Part shown: positions 25,165 through 34,166 of the stretch, piece after piece
Layout of the letters: each line of letters begins with the position of its first letter
How positions within the stretch are numbered: position 1 is the stretch's first letter
Origin: Halioglobus japonicus
GTDB taxonomy: Bacteria > Pseudomonadota > Gammaproteobacteria > Pseudomonadales > Halieaceae
Assembly: GCA_902705825.1 (NCBI GenBank)
Contig: CACSIL010000050.1
Span: forward strand, 65,118 to 129,117
Reading direction: 5' to 3'
Length of the DNA stretch: 64,000 nt
The notes under the pieces: generated by a model
Database searches by the model: none
What the model was told of the DNA's origin: nothing
Seen by the model: only the letters and a program-made list of their open reading frames with translations
Position numbers and translations under genes: made by a program

Positions 25165-25487
25165 CGCTTGATAAAACGGCGGCAGCGGAAGGTCATTGTC
25201 CTGAGAAGAGGATGAGCTGTTATCGCGGGCGAGTAGTCCAGCTGATAGTAGCAGGATCAGGGTTTTTACGCGTGGCAGACACTGTCTTACTCCCTTGAGG
25301 AATGAAATGACTTTAGGTGCAGCCCTGGGAGAGTAATGACGTTACTTTGCAGGCCGATAGTGTCTGTTATAGCGAATGGGAATAGTGCGCTCAATACTAT
25401 TGGCAACTTAACTGCCAATAGTTGCCAGGATTGATGTCTGGGCCGGTTGACGTTTTCTCGAGCGCGTATGACGTGAGCCAGGAAAGC
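25165..25487. other. Intergenic: relic leader of the upstream-decayed exported protein plus overlapping hairpins
   Basis: 25165-25330 contains the in-frame relic signal peptide described for the 23944-25164 gene. 25331-25487 has no coding content that I can see. It holds the overlapping inverted repeats listed separately and the 3' flank of the TonB receptor gene. Confidence 0.5.
25396..25427. repeat. Two mutually exclusive overlapping inverted repeats
   Basis: ACTATTGGCA (25396-25405) pairs with TGCCAATAGT (25413-25422), a perfect 10-bp stem with 7-nt loop. TGGCAACT (25401-25408) pairs with AGTTGCCA (25420-25427), a perfect 8-bp stem. The two stems share bases and cannot form together. They lie 61 nt downstream of the copper-type TonB receptor stop, on its transcript. 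The role is unknown: a 3' stem, terminator or protein site are all possible. Confidence 0.5.
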
Positions 25488-27689
25488 CTAGAAGCTGTAA
25501 TTGGCTCCTACGTAAAGAGACCGGCCCATGCCGGGCACGGTAACCCCCCAGGGGACGCCAGTGGGGCTCATGGTTTGCCCCTGGCCGACATAGGCGCCAC
25601 CCAGCGGCATGTCGTAGCCTTTGTCGAATGCATTTTCCACGCCCAGATCCAGTCTCAAGTCGCGCCATGTATAACTGCCGCGAATATTGAACAGGCTATA
25701 GCTGGATGTCGACACCTCGTTACGGACTTCGGATACGTCGTCCTTATCGGCGACCACCTGCCACTCCAGTGCACCGGTCCAGGCCAGCTTGGTGTACTCA
25801 AGCATGGCCGTCGCGTTCAGTGGCATGATGTTGTAAAGGTTGTCGCCCGTCGAGTCGTTTTCACCTTTGACATAGCTGACGGTGCCGCGGAGAGTGAAGT
25901 CACCCAATGACGCATTCCCACCCAGATGGCGGAAGCCCGAGATGTCAACGCCATACAGCTTGGCATCCTCGTTATCAAACGTCAGATAGCGAAACCCGGG
26001 AATTGCATTGGACTCCATGCACATCATGGCGGTACACGTGGTCGCGTCAATATAGCTCTGCACATAGGTGAAATAGGGGGATACTCTCAGTTGCCAGTGC
26101 TCCTGCCGGGGATCGTGCCAGTCCAGAGTCACGCTGACGGTGTTGGCAATTTCGGGGTCGAGATCAAGGTTACCAACGTAGCCGTTGCCATCGCCGGCCA
26201 GATTGATCATGCGCATGGCCATGCCGACCGTCGACCACGTGTAGCGCTCGTAGAGATTCGGCGAGCGTGTCTTGCGCGCCACGCCAAATTCCCAACTCAG
26301 CGATTGGCTGGGGATATAGCGCGCCTGCAGGCTGGCATCCCAGTTGTTGTCGTTGATGCTGTGGTCCTGGGCATTGAAAGCGACGGCATCGGCCTGATAC
26401 ATCATGCTGTAGCCCTGAACATCATCGCTGTCCATGCGCACGGCTTCGTAGCGTATACCGGCCAGCGTCATCCACTGCTCGTTCCACTGCGCCTGCCATT
26501 CACCGAATGCCGCGTAACGATCGCGCTTGCCATTGCGGATATTCCAGAAGGTCTCCGGCGACATCATCATGCCCGAGCCAGAAGGCGGCCACCAGTCATC
26601 CAACTGGTACAGCTGCACTTCACCGCCCATGCGCAGCAGGTCGCGGTCCGAGAGCTTGTAATCCACTGCTAGCGCCGCGCCGCTGTTCTTGCCGCGGGTT
26701 TTCATCGGCATGCCGGGCGCGTCGCCGTACCAGTACTGTTTATCGTCGCCGAAGTTCATCTCGTGCGTGGTTTTTTCGTAAAAGATGCGCGAGTTGATTT
26801 CACCCCATGCGTAGTCAGCACTGTGCCTCAGTACGATCTGGGTGCTCTCGTTGTCCAGCATGTCCATGCGCTGGTTGGGAAAGCCCTGATCGGGGATGTG
26901 CTGGTAGCCCACCTCAAGGTCGATCAGATGGTTGTCCAGTTTTATCGCGGCGCCGACTTGCTGGTTTTGTGTCTCATAGTAGGTCGAGCCGACCTCATCG
27001 GCTGCCAGTGAACCCCGCCCAGGCGCTGCGGGTCCGGCTGGCTTAAAATTCTTGCCGGCCTTGTAGTCATCTGCCGTGGCATAGGCGCCGCTGTAACGTA
27101 CACTGATCCATTCATTGGCCGCGGTTAACGTCAGGTTGGCGCCATAGGCGTCGCCATTGGAGCGGTAGAACGTACCCATTTCGCCGCCGAGGAGGGCATC
27201 GTCGCCATCGTTTGTAAATTCTGGCTCGGGCGATTTAACGATGATGGTGCCACCGATACTGTCGCCACCCTGGCTCACTGGTGTGATACCGGCCAGAACT
27301 TCAATGCTGTCTACATTGGTGGGGTCGATATAGCTCATTGGCGGGTTCATATGGTTGCCGCAGGCAGAGACCAGGTCCATACCGTCGACTTTGATGCGCA
27401 GACGGTCATCGCCTAGCCCGCGAATCACGGGCAGGCTTGAAACACCGCCGGCATTGTATACGTTGATGCCGGGGAGTCCGCGTAACAGGGCGGCACTGTC
27501 GCTGGTGGCGGCGCGTTTGGGTCGCAAATCATCGGCAGTGAGTTGAGTCGCACCGTTGGCTGCATCCCATTCGGTGGCGGTAACCAGCACTTCGCTGATT
27601 TCCTCGTTGTGCTCTATGTGGTCGGCATTGGCAAGAGTTGAGCTGCAAGCAAGTAATGCGACGAGTAGGGGGCGTTGGTGAAAGCCCAT
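25488..27689 (-). CDS. TonB-dependent receptor, OprC/NosA-like (probable copper)
   Basis: 733 residues with signal peptide (to about Ala-Asn-Ala, residue 22). The TonB-box region ISEVLVTATEW follows, then a plug with LPVIRGLGDDRLRIKVDGMDL and the segment SACGNHMNPPMSYIDP followed by VLAGITPVSQGGDSIGG. This Cys/His/Met-rich plug signature is that of the OprC/NosA copper receptors. Further Met clusters (GMMMSPE, GMAMRMI, CTAMMCM) in the barrel fit copper binding. The barrel ends in Phe (VGANYSF). The start has GGGAG, 8 nt upstream. No copper enzyme gene is adjacent. Copper as substrate is inferred from the family. Confidence 0.85.
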   Translation of the reverse strand: MGFHQRPLLVALLACSSTLANADHIEHNEEISEVLVTATEWDAANGATQLTADDLRPKRAATSDSAALLRGLPGINVYNAGGVSSLPVIRGLGDDRLRIKVDGMDLVSACGNHMNPPMSYIDPTNVDSIEVLAGITPVSQGGDSIGGTIIVKSPEPEFTNDGDDALLGGEMGTFYRSNGDAYGANLTLTAANEWISVRYSGAYATADDYKAGKNFKPAGPAAPGRGSLAADEVGSTYYETQNQQVGAAIKLDNHLIDLEVGYQHIPDQGFPNQRMDMLDNESTQIVLRHSADYAWGEINSRIFYEKTTHEMNFGDDKQYWYGDAPGMPMKTRGKNSGAALAVDYKLSDRDLLRMGGEVQLYQLDDWWPPSGSGMMMSPETFWNIRNGKRDRYAAFGEWQAQWNEQWMTLAGIRYEAVRMDSDDVQGYSMMYQADAVAFNAQDHSINDNNWDASLQARYIPSQSLSWEFGVARKTRSPNLYERYTWSTVGMAMRMINLAGDGNGYVGNLDLDPEIANTVSVTLDWHDPRQEHWQLRVSPYFTYVQSYIDATTCTAMMCMESNAIPGFRYLTFDNEDAKLYGVDISGFRHLGGNASLGDFTLRGTVSYVKGENDSTGDNLYNIMPLNATAMLEYTKLAWTGALEWQVVADKDDVSEVRNEVSTSSYSLFNIRGSYTWRDLRLDLGVENAFDKGYDMPLGGAYVGQGQTMSPTGVPWGVTVPGMGRSLYVGANYSF

Positions 27690-27761
27690 GCATGTCTCCC
27701 TGAGTGGTTCGAATTCAGGGGCGGCATTGTAGACAAGTTTTCAGCAACTGAAGATGTGGCA

Positions 27762-27796
27762 AATTGTCGCAGGCGAATAAGCACCTGCGGACAATT
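27762..27796 (-). terminator. Long hairpin after the transglutaminase gene
   Basis: AATTGTC-GCAGG pairs with CCTGC-(G)-GACAATT: 12 base pairs with one bulged G and a 10-nt loop. It lies 19 nt past the stop of the transglutaminase-like gene. Only a short T-run follows, so termination may be partial. It could alternatively be an operator for the TonB receptor, whose start is 73 nt further on. Confidence 0.5.
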
Positions 27797-27814
27797 ATGA
27801 CGGTAGCGGTTTGG

Positions 27815-28510
27815 CTACCTCTCTGTTTCGAGCTCCACATCGGTGGCCCAGTCGCCCGCTTGGGGAATGTTCTCGCTAGCAGTATCAGCGAATAAGCTCG
27901 GATAGTGTGTTTGCATGGTGGTCATCATGTCGTCGAATGGAAGATCCAGATACTCCCCGCGGTCATTGAGGTATTCCATGTGTCGATTACCTGCAACATC
28001 GAACTCGTGGTAGAGGCTATCCTCCAGGCCATTGAACTCCAGTGGTCGCAGGGCAAACTTTTCACACAGCTCGATGTTAAATGCCGGCGTGGCCTTGACC
28101 CAGCGGCCCTCGAGAAAGAGTGAGGTATAACCGTGGTAATAGAAGACATCCGTTTGCATGGATTGGCGCAGGCGCTCGGTAGACAGGTGATTGCGCACGT
28201 CCGCATAGCCCACTCTGGCGGGAATACCCTGTGCGCGGCACAGTGCTGCCAGCAATAATGCTTTGGGAACGCACCAACCTTCGCCGACTGTCAGAGTGGC
28301 GCTGGCAAGGTAGGCTTCAGGGGTTTTCTCTACGCGATAGGGGTTGTAGCGCACCTGATCCCGCACCCAGTAGTAAAGGCTGACGGCATTGGCGACATCT
28401 CCGGCCGAGGAGGCTGTTAGTGATGTGGCCAGCGTCGTGATGGACGGGTGTGCGCTGTCGATAAAACGGCTGGGCGCGAGGCATTCCTCTGGGTGCGGGA
28501 AATCAATCAT
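27815..28510 (-). CDS. Transglutaminase-like cysteine protein
   Basis: 231 residues, no signal peptide. The transglutaminase core has GEGWCVPKALLLAALCRAQGIPARVGYADVRNH with catalytic Cys80, then YYHGYTSLFLEGRWVKATPAFN with His126. The usual Asp position reads Asn in TPAFN, common in this bacterial branch. It acts as a peptidase or transferase; the substrate is unknown. It is 73 nt downstream of the heme protein gene on the same strand and could share its transcript. The ribosome site is weak. Confidence 0.8.
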   Translation of the reverse strand: MIDFPHPEECLAPSRFIDSAHPSITTLATSLTASSAGDVANAVSLYYWVRDQVRYNPYRVEKTPEAYLASATLTVGEGWCVPKALLLAALCRAQGIPARVGYADVRNHLSTERLRQSMQTDVFYYHGYTSLFLEGRWVKATPAFNIELCEKFALRPLEFNGLEDSLYHEFDVAGNRHMEYLNDRGEYLDLPFDDMMTTMQTHYPSLFADTASENIPQAGDWATDVELETER

Positions 28511-28583
28511 TGTGCGGACTCTTTCACCAAATTGGTTTACGGGGCGTGTTGAAATCCGCAGCGTACAATATTGTCAGCACAAG

Positions 28584-29138
28584 CTAAAGTTTGCCGGATA
28601 CGCTGATGGCGCCGCGCACTTCACCCAGACTGTAGCCGGTGGCCCAATCGTCGGGGTAGTACTCTTGCAATGTGTCCTGAACATCATCTGCAAGCGTTTC
28701 GCCGTGGCAGACCAGACATAGAGGCTCTACTACCTGAGCTTGCATATAGCGATATTGCCCTTTGATGACTTCACCGACATACAGATCTGCTGGAGCTTCG
28801 CCTGCGGCCTGGCGCCGGTCGAAGTCTAGTAGGACATCGTGTTCCCAGGTGTCGGGCACTGCCCGGCTGGCATTGCGTGATTTGAGGCTGACACGCTTCA
28901 CGGACCAGCCGGACTCGGCGCTGAGCGCATCTGCAATCTCCGGTGCTATGTCAGCGCACACGGCGATGGCGTTAGTCGGGCCTCCGTCAGCCATGGCCTG
29001 CTTTAACTGCGGTTTCAACATGCCGACGAAGCGGTCGGCCAGCGCGGCCGCTTGCTTTTGATGTTCATTCGTTGTGTCCGCGCTCAGAATCTGTGAGTAG
29101 CCGACGGCCAAAAGTGCGATGAGAATCAATCTACGCAT
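28584..29138 (-). CDS. Periplasmic DUF3365 (Tll0287-like) c-type heme protein
   Basis: 184 residues from ATG 29138, where a signal peptide begins (MRRLILIALLAVGYS, cleavage near Ala20). The C-terminal part has one CxxCH heme site (Cys141-Leu-Val-Cys-His145) and the ending EVRGAISV typical of DUF3365/Tll0287-like domains, which sense redox state or gases in some multidomain proteins. Here the domain stands alone in the periplasm. Upstream ATGs at 29159 and 29249 would spoil the signal peptide. Function is unproven; a monoheme electron carrier or sensor is plausible. Confidence 0.78.
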   Translation of the reverse strand: MRRLILIALLAVGYSQILSADTTNEHQKQAAALADRFVGMLKPQLKQAMADGGPTNAIAVCADIAPEIADALSAESGWSVKRVSLKSRNASRAVPDTWEHDVLLDFDRRQAAGEAPADLYVGEVIKGQYRYMQAQVVEPLCLVCHGETLADDVQDTLQEYYPDDWATGYSLGEVRGAISVSGKL

Positions 29139-29435
29139 GATGTCATTTCCATTATCCATGAGGTAAGTCAATCCTATAGGTGGTTCACGAGAGTGCGCCA
29201 TGATGCAGCTCAATGAATCCTGATTGCGGCGATTTCGGGGGCGGCGCAAAGTGGGTGATTCGCTACCACTGATGCCGCAGTGAGTTCTTTAACAGCGCCA
29301 ATATGAAGTGGTAGGCTAGGGTATAGAGGGCTGGCCGTGTGCATAGAAGGTCAGTGCCGTTGCTGATGCCACTGGGATGTAGATTGTTCTCGGTGATATC
29401 AGTACCTACTGTATTGCCAGGAGAATTTATATCCA

Positions 29436-30254
29436 ATGCTCTGGGGTGTAGGCATCATTATCGGACTCGTTCTCGGCCTTACAGGCGCCGGAGGGTCTGT
29501 ATTTGCCGTACCATTATTGATATGGATAGTTGGGCTGGAGCCCTCGCAGGCGATTGGCATCTCGTTAGGGGTTGTCGCCATCGCCGCATTGTTTGGGGTG
29601 ATCACCCGTTTGCGCAGCGGCGAAATACAGTGGTTGCCTGCGTTGGTATACGCCACTCTCGGTTCGATTGTTGCGCCCGTCGGCCAGTGGCTGAACCAGC
29701 GCATTGATGATCAGTGGCTGATGGCTGGTTTCGGATTTCTGGTGCTAATTATTGCGTTGCGTCTTTGGTTGCAGGCCAGCAGAAGTCCGCAGGAAACGCG
29801 GGCGGTGCGTGCGAGCGTAAGCGCAGGGAAAGACGATGCCGGAGCCGTCTGTCGTATGATCAATAACCAGCCGTTTAGAATCGGCCTGCCCTGTGCTGCG
29901 GGCATGAGTGGTGGTGCAATACTCACCGGTATCCTGTCTGGTCTGTTTGGTGTGGGGGGTGGGTTTATTATCGTTCCCACCCTGCTGTTTCTCACCAGAA
30001 TTTCTATTCGTCAGGCGGTGGCCACTTCGCTGGTTGTGATCAGCGCGGTTGGAATCAGCGGTTTCAGCAGTTTTTTGTTAGGCGGGGGAAACCCGGGTAC
30101 CGGCATTCTGCTGCAAGTCGCAGCCGGTAGTATTGTTGGTATGACCGCGGGAGTTTTCTGCAGTCGCTTCCTCAGCGGCCCTGTGTTGCAAAAAGTCTTT
30201 GCAGTGATGATGTTAGCGATCGGCGGCATCACCGTGTATACCCAAGTTTTATGA
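29436..30254 (+). CDS. TauE/SafE-family membrane exporter
   Basis: 272 residues, about eight membrane helices in two repeated halves: GLVLGLTGAGGSVFAVPLLIW at residues 10-30 and ILSGLFGVGGGFIIVPTLLF near residue 170. The family carries sulfite, sulfoacetate or other organosulfur anions out of the cell. It is followed after 13 nt by an ETHE1-like sulfur dioxygenase, whose product is sulfite, so sulfite export is the best guess. It has AGGAG about 11 nt before the ATG. Confidence 0.88.
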   Translation: MLWGVGIIIGLVLGLTGAGGSVFAVPLLIWIVGLEPSQAIGISLGVVAIAALFGVITRLRSGEIQWLPALVYATLGSIVAPVGQWLNQRIDDQWLMAGFGFLVLIIALRLWLQASRSPQETRAVRASVSAGKDDAGAVCRMINNQPFRIGLPCAAGMSGGAILTGILSGLFGVGGGFIIVPTLLFLTRISIRQAVATSLVVISAVGISGFSSFLLGGGNPGTGILLQVAAGSIVGMTAGVFCSRFLSGPVLQKVFAVMMLAIGGITVYTQVL

Positions 30255-30267
30255 TGGAGGTGTTGTT

Positions 30268-30966
30268 ATGATATTTCGACAATTGTTTGAACGAGAGAGT
30301 TCCACCTACACGTATTTGCTTGGCGATGAGGCAAGCCGTGAAGCGGTATTGATAGACCCGGTCAATACAGAGATAGAGCTGTATATGCGACTGCTCAACG
30401 AACTGGGGTTGCGACTCGTGGTGGCGCTCGATACTCATGTGCATGCGGATCACATCACCGCGCTCGGTGAGCTGCGTAAACGCACTGCGTGTACAACCAT
30501 GGTAGGTTTTTCCGGGGAGGTCGACTGTGCCTCGGAAGGGCTTGAGGATGGCAAGATCATCAAGGTCGGCGATATCGTCATCGACGTGCTGTATACACCG
30601 GGGCACACCGATGACAGTTTCAGTTTTCTTGTGAACGACAATGCAACCAAGTTTTTATTCAGTGGTGATACTCTGTTGATTCGTGGCACGGGGCGAACCG
30701 ACTTCCAAAACGGCGACCCGGCACAACTTTACGCCAGTCTGCATAACAAACTTCTGAGCTTGCCGGACGATACCAGGGTCTATCCGGCCCACGACTACAA
30801 GGGCTGGACCATGTCGACCATTGGCGAAGAGAAACGTACCAACCCACGACTGGAGCCTGCCACCGAGGCCGCTTTTATCGAGCTGATGAACAACCTGAAT
30901 CTGCCAAACCCCAAGATGATGGATGTGGCCGTGCCTGCCAACCGCGCCTGTGGGATGCAAGTCTAG
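30268..30966 (+). CDS. ETHE1-like persulfide (sulfur) dioxygenase, MBL fold
   Basis: 232 residues. The metallo-beta-lactamase motif THVHADH (His57-x-His59-x-Asp61-His62) is followed by TPGHTDDS, FSGDTLLIRGTGRTDFQNGDP and VYPAHDYKG, the set seen in ETHE1-type iron dioxygenases. They oxidise glutathione persulfide to sulfite in the cytoplasm. GGAGG precedes the ATG by 7 nt. The upstream TauE/SafE exporter makes a simple two-gene sulfide detoxification unit. No rhodanese or SQR is in view. Confidence 0.88.
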   Translation: MIFRQLFERESSTYTYLLGDEASREAVLIDPVNTEIELYMRLLNELGLRLVVALDTHVHADHITALGELRKRTACTTMVGFSGEVDCASEGLEDGKIIKVGDIVIDVLYTPGHTDDSFSFLVNDNATKFLFSGDTLLIRGTGRTDFQNGDPAQLYASLHNKLLSLPDDTRVYPAHDYKGWTMSTIGEEKRTNPRLEPATEAAFIELMNNLNLPNPKMMDVAVPANRACGMQV

Positions 30967-31039
30967 TGATAATGTTTGGCCTGGGAATACTGGGCAAGGA
31001 GTTGTCAATGTTGTTTGCCAAACCGCCCCGTAACGCGCT

Positions 31040-32341
31040 GTGAACATAGTCGACACATGCGGCCTCAGCACGAGTGTCGCAAATCCGATCGCCAGAGACG
31101 CCGTCGCCCGCTACGTGGACACTGTGCTGCGGTACTCAGCGCATTGGGAAAGCGCGCTTGAGGCGCTTGAGATCGAGCCGGAGAATGTGCTGGTGCGCGT
31201 GTTGGCGGCGGACTTCTATCTGGCGAAGGGGAATGTCGCTGAAACACAGGAGCAATTGCGGCATGCGTTGCGAGTCGAAGAGAGTGGTCCGGATTCTCTA
31301 TCCCCCCGGGAGAGGGCGCTGAGTCGCGCGATGAGGCAGTGGCTGGTTGAGGGAGCGCCACATGAGGCTCTGGCCACACTAATGGACGCACTCACGCAGT
31401 GGCCAACGGATCTGTTTATGCTCAAGCGCGCGCAGCTTGTGGCGTTTGTGCTAGGCGATTACAAGGCGATGCTGCAAGCAGCCAGGATATCTGAGAGAGA
31501 GTGCCAGGAGACGCCCCTGTTCTATGGGCTACTCAGCTTTGCATTAGAACAGAACGGTGAGGCTGGTCTCGCCGAGGTTGCGGCGCGCCGCGCACTGGAG
31601 ATTGATGCGAGAGATGTGTGGGCACAGCACTGTCTCGCGCACACACTTTACTTTAGCGGCAGGCACGAGGAGGGCACGGCGTTTCTTCAGGCGCACGCCA
31701 GTGATTGGGATGATTGTATGTCCTTTATGTATACCCACAACTACTTCCATCTCGCGATTGCCCATCTCGCACTCGGGCACTGGCGTACCGTGGAGCATAT
31801 TTTTGACGAGCATGTGTGGCCACTGGCGGAGCCTGCTCCTGTGGGCGACGGCCGCGCCTTCGCGCGCACAGATCGCGCAGACGTACAGGACCAGCTCGGC
31901 GCGCTCGGGTTACTGCTCAAGTACGAGTTGCGCCGCGCCGTATACGGAGTTGATAACCCTGTCGCGTCGCGCTGGGCCAGCGTGCTTGAGTATGTCGCAT
32001 TGCCTGTGCGCTCGCTGGATCCATTGCACGATGTACTCGTCGTGCACGCGCTGGTCCGTCTGGGGCGGCTTGACGAGGCTGAGGTAGCGGTTAACACGAC
32101 GATGCGCGAGTATGTGGAGGCGCAGCAAGATGTCTCGCGTCGCAATGATCTCACCGTGCAGTGGCTGGGCTATGCACGTGGCGTGCTCGCGGCGGGCCGT
32201 GGCGATTGGGGCGAGGCCGCTGAGTTAATCACGCAGGCGCTGGCAACACACGGTGGCGCGGCAATGGGCGGCTCCAATGAACAACGGGAAGTGCTCCACG
32301 AGTTTCTGCTACTCGCGCTCGACAATTCCGGGCAAAGTTGA
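31040..32341 (+). CDS. TPR-repeat protein, TTC38-like
   Basis: 433 residues from a GTG start; no in-frame ATG lies near. Helical TPR-like repeats run through the protein (for example ALEIEPENVLVRVLAADFYLAKGN, ARRALEIDARDVWAQHCLAHTLYFSGRHEEG). The block MYTHNYFHLAIAHLALGH followed by HIFDEHVWP is typical of the tetratricopeptide repeat protein 38 family. No signal peptide. The role is unknown; TPR proteins bind partner proteins. It follows the persulfide dioxygenase by 73 nt, but nothing ties it to sulfur metabolism. The start is less certain than the frame. Confidence 0.75.
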   Translation: MNIVDTCGLSTSVANPIARDAVARYVDTVLRYSAHWESALEALEIEPENVLVRVLAADFYLAKGNVAETQEQLRHALRVEESGPDSLSPRERALSRAMRQWLVEGAPHEALATLMDALTQWPTDLFMLKRAQLVAFVLGDYKAMLQAARISERECQETPLFYGLLSFALEQNGEAGLAEVAARRALEIDARDVWAQHCLAHTLYFSGRHEEGTAFLQAHASDWDDCMSFMYTHNYFHLAIAHLALGHWRTVEHIFDEHVWPLAEPAPVGDGRAFARTDRADVQDQLGALGLLLKYELRRAVYGVDNPVASRWASVLEYVALPVRSLDPLHDVLVVHALVRLGRLDEAEVAVNTTMREYVEAQQDVSRRNDLTVQWLGYARGVLAAGRGDWGEAAELITQALATHGGAAMGGSNEQREVLHEFLLLALDNSGQS

Positions 32342-32596
32342 GTTAGCGCCGTTCAGTGCGAATGCCGGTATTCGCTTTCCTGGATCATTTGGCCAGTTGA
32401 AGTATTTGTGCCATCGCGCATGGCCTTTACTCGGCCGGCTGCAGTTGGCCGTACAGCATCAGACTGTGGCACATGGCCGTTAACTGTTACTCAAATCTTC
32501 AATCGTGATGGCAGTGAGAAACCCGGTGAAGTATCGCCCCAGACCCTTTACTATTCATGCCCAATAACTAAAAACTATAATTATGAGATCAGTCAT

Positions 32597-34132
32597 ATGG
32601 CGCCGACAGCACTGAACAGAGAAGAACGCTCTGCGGATAAAAAACCACAACCGGATTATGAGGTGGTCGTCATTGGAGGTGGTTTTTCAGGCATCGGTGC
32701 GGGTATCAAGTTAAAGAAGGCGGGTATTCATTCATTTACCATACTGGAGCGAGGCGAAGACGTCGGCGGCGTCTGGAACTTCAATACCTATCCGGGGATA
32801 GCCGTAGATATCAGTTCATTCTCCTATTCGTTTTCCTTTGAGCAGAATCCAAATTGGTCGCGCATGTTCGCGCCAGGGAAAGAACTCAAGGCCTATGCCG
32901 ACCATTGTGTCGACAAATACGAATTGCATGAGCATTTCAAATTCAATACCAGTGTTACGAAAACCGAGTTCGATGAAGACAACCATGTATGGACTATCTT
33001 TCTTGGTGATGGCAGCAAAATTGTTACCCGTTATATTTTTTCCTGTACAGGTCCTCTGTCTCAACCAAAGTCCCCCGAGATCAAAGGCCTGAAGGAGTTT
33101 ACCGGTAAGGTGATGCACCCGGCGAGGTGGGATCATGACTACGATATAAAGAACAAAAATGTCGCCGTCGTTGGAACCGGAGCAACCTCTGTGCAGTTGG
33201 TGCCAACCATAGCGCCGGATGTAGCGCGTCTGGATGTTTATCAGCGCACCCCAATCTGGATTCTGCCCAAACCGGACAGGCCCATTAGCAGCAGGGAGAA
33301 ATTTGCGTTTAACCACATTCCGGGCGCACAATCAGCCGTGCGCATGTTCACCAATATCATGACGGAAATGATAATGGTGATTGGCATCATCTATAACAAG
33401 CAGTTCCCGCAGATTATTCGCTATGCCGAGAAAACCTGTCATAAGCACCTGAAGGCGCAGATCAAAACGCCGGAGTTACGGCAAAAACTCACGCCTGGCT
33501 ATGGTTTTGGATGCAAGCGACCGAGTATATCGAATAAGTATTTTCCCGCCTTCAATCGGGATAATGTCAATCTCATTACGGATGGCATCGAAAGAATTAC
33601 CACGAACGGGATTGTAACCGCTGACGGCACTGCGCGGGATGTCGATTGCCTGATCACCGCTACGGGTTATAAAACCATGGTGAAAGGCAATCTACCTACC
33701 TATGAAGCGTACGGTGTTGGCGGATTGGAGTTGGGAAGCTTCTGGGAAGAAAGCAGGTATCAAGCCTATGAGGGTATTACGGTCCCACGGTTTCCGAATT
33801 ACTTCACTATTTCCTTCGGGCCGCGCAGTGTCTCGGGCGCTTCATGGTTTTCGATTATCGAAGCACACACAACCCATGCCATTCGATGTGTCAAAGAGGC
33901 AAGTCGTCGAAACACGACCAGTGTCGAAGTGAAACAAGACGCTCACGATCAGTACTATAGAAAAGTACTAAGGCGTGAGAAGAATAATGTGATGTTCAAC
34001 AACGATTGTGCCGGGGCCAATAGCTATTACTTTGACGACAAGGGTGATGCGGCCTATTTGCGGCCCTCATCCGGCCTGGAGATGTGGTGGCAGAGTCGTC
34101 ATTTTCCTTTCAAGCACTACCAGTTTAAGTAG
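32597..34132 (+). CDS. FAD-dependent Baeyer-Villiger-type monooxygenase
   Basis: 511 residues from ATG 32597; the frame opens 63 codons earlier, but that stretch is not family-like. FAD site VVVIGGGFSGIG (residues 23-34), BVMO fingerprint Phe168-x-Gly-xxx-His174-xxx-Trp178-Asp179 and NADPH site VVGTGATS (191-198) are all intact and correctly spaced. Such enzymes insert oxygen next to a ketone, giving esters or lactones, often on steroids, cyclic ketones or terpenoids. The SDR gene follows after 34 nt, so alcohol-to-ketone-to-lactone conversion is a likely pair of steps. Ribosome site is weak. Confidence 0.88.
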   Translation: MAPTALNREERSADKKPQPDYEVVVIGGGFSGIGAGIKLKKAGIHSFTILERGEDVGGVWNFNTYPGIAVDISSFSYSFSFEQNPNWSRMFAPGKELKAYADHCVDKYELHEHFKFNTSVTKTEFDEDNHVWTIFLGDGSKIVTRYIFSCTGPLSQPKSPEIKGLKEFTGKVMHPARWDHDYDIKNKNVAVVGTGATSVQLVPTIAPDVARLDVYQRTPIWILPKPDRPISSREKFAFNHIPGAQSAVRMFTNIMTEMIMVIGIIYNKQFPQIIRYAEKTCHKHLKAQIKTPELRQKLTPGYGFGCKRPSISNKYFPAFNRDNVNLITDGIERITTNGIVTADGTARDVDCLITATGYKTMVKGNLPTYEAYGVGGLELGSFWEESRYQAYEGITVPRFPNYFTISFGPRSVSGASWFSIIEAHTTHAIRCVKEASRRNTTSVEVKQDAHDQYYRKVLRREKNNVMFNNDCAGANSYYFDDKGDAAYLRPSSGLEMWWQSRHFPFKHYQFK

Positions 34133-34166
34133 CAGGTTTACCAGCGGTTCAACGGGGGAGCACGGA

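Noticed and set aside
25926..26672. 248-codon open frame on the plus strand opposite the copper-type receptor
   Set aside because: Antisense shadow produced by codon bias; composition is His/Val/Ala-rich without domain logic.
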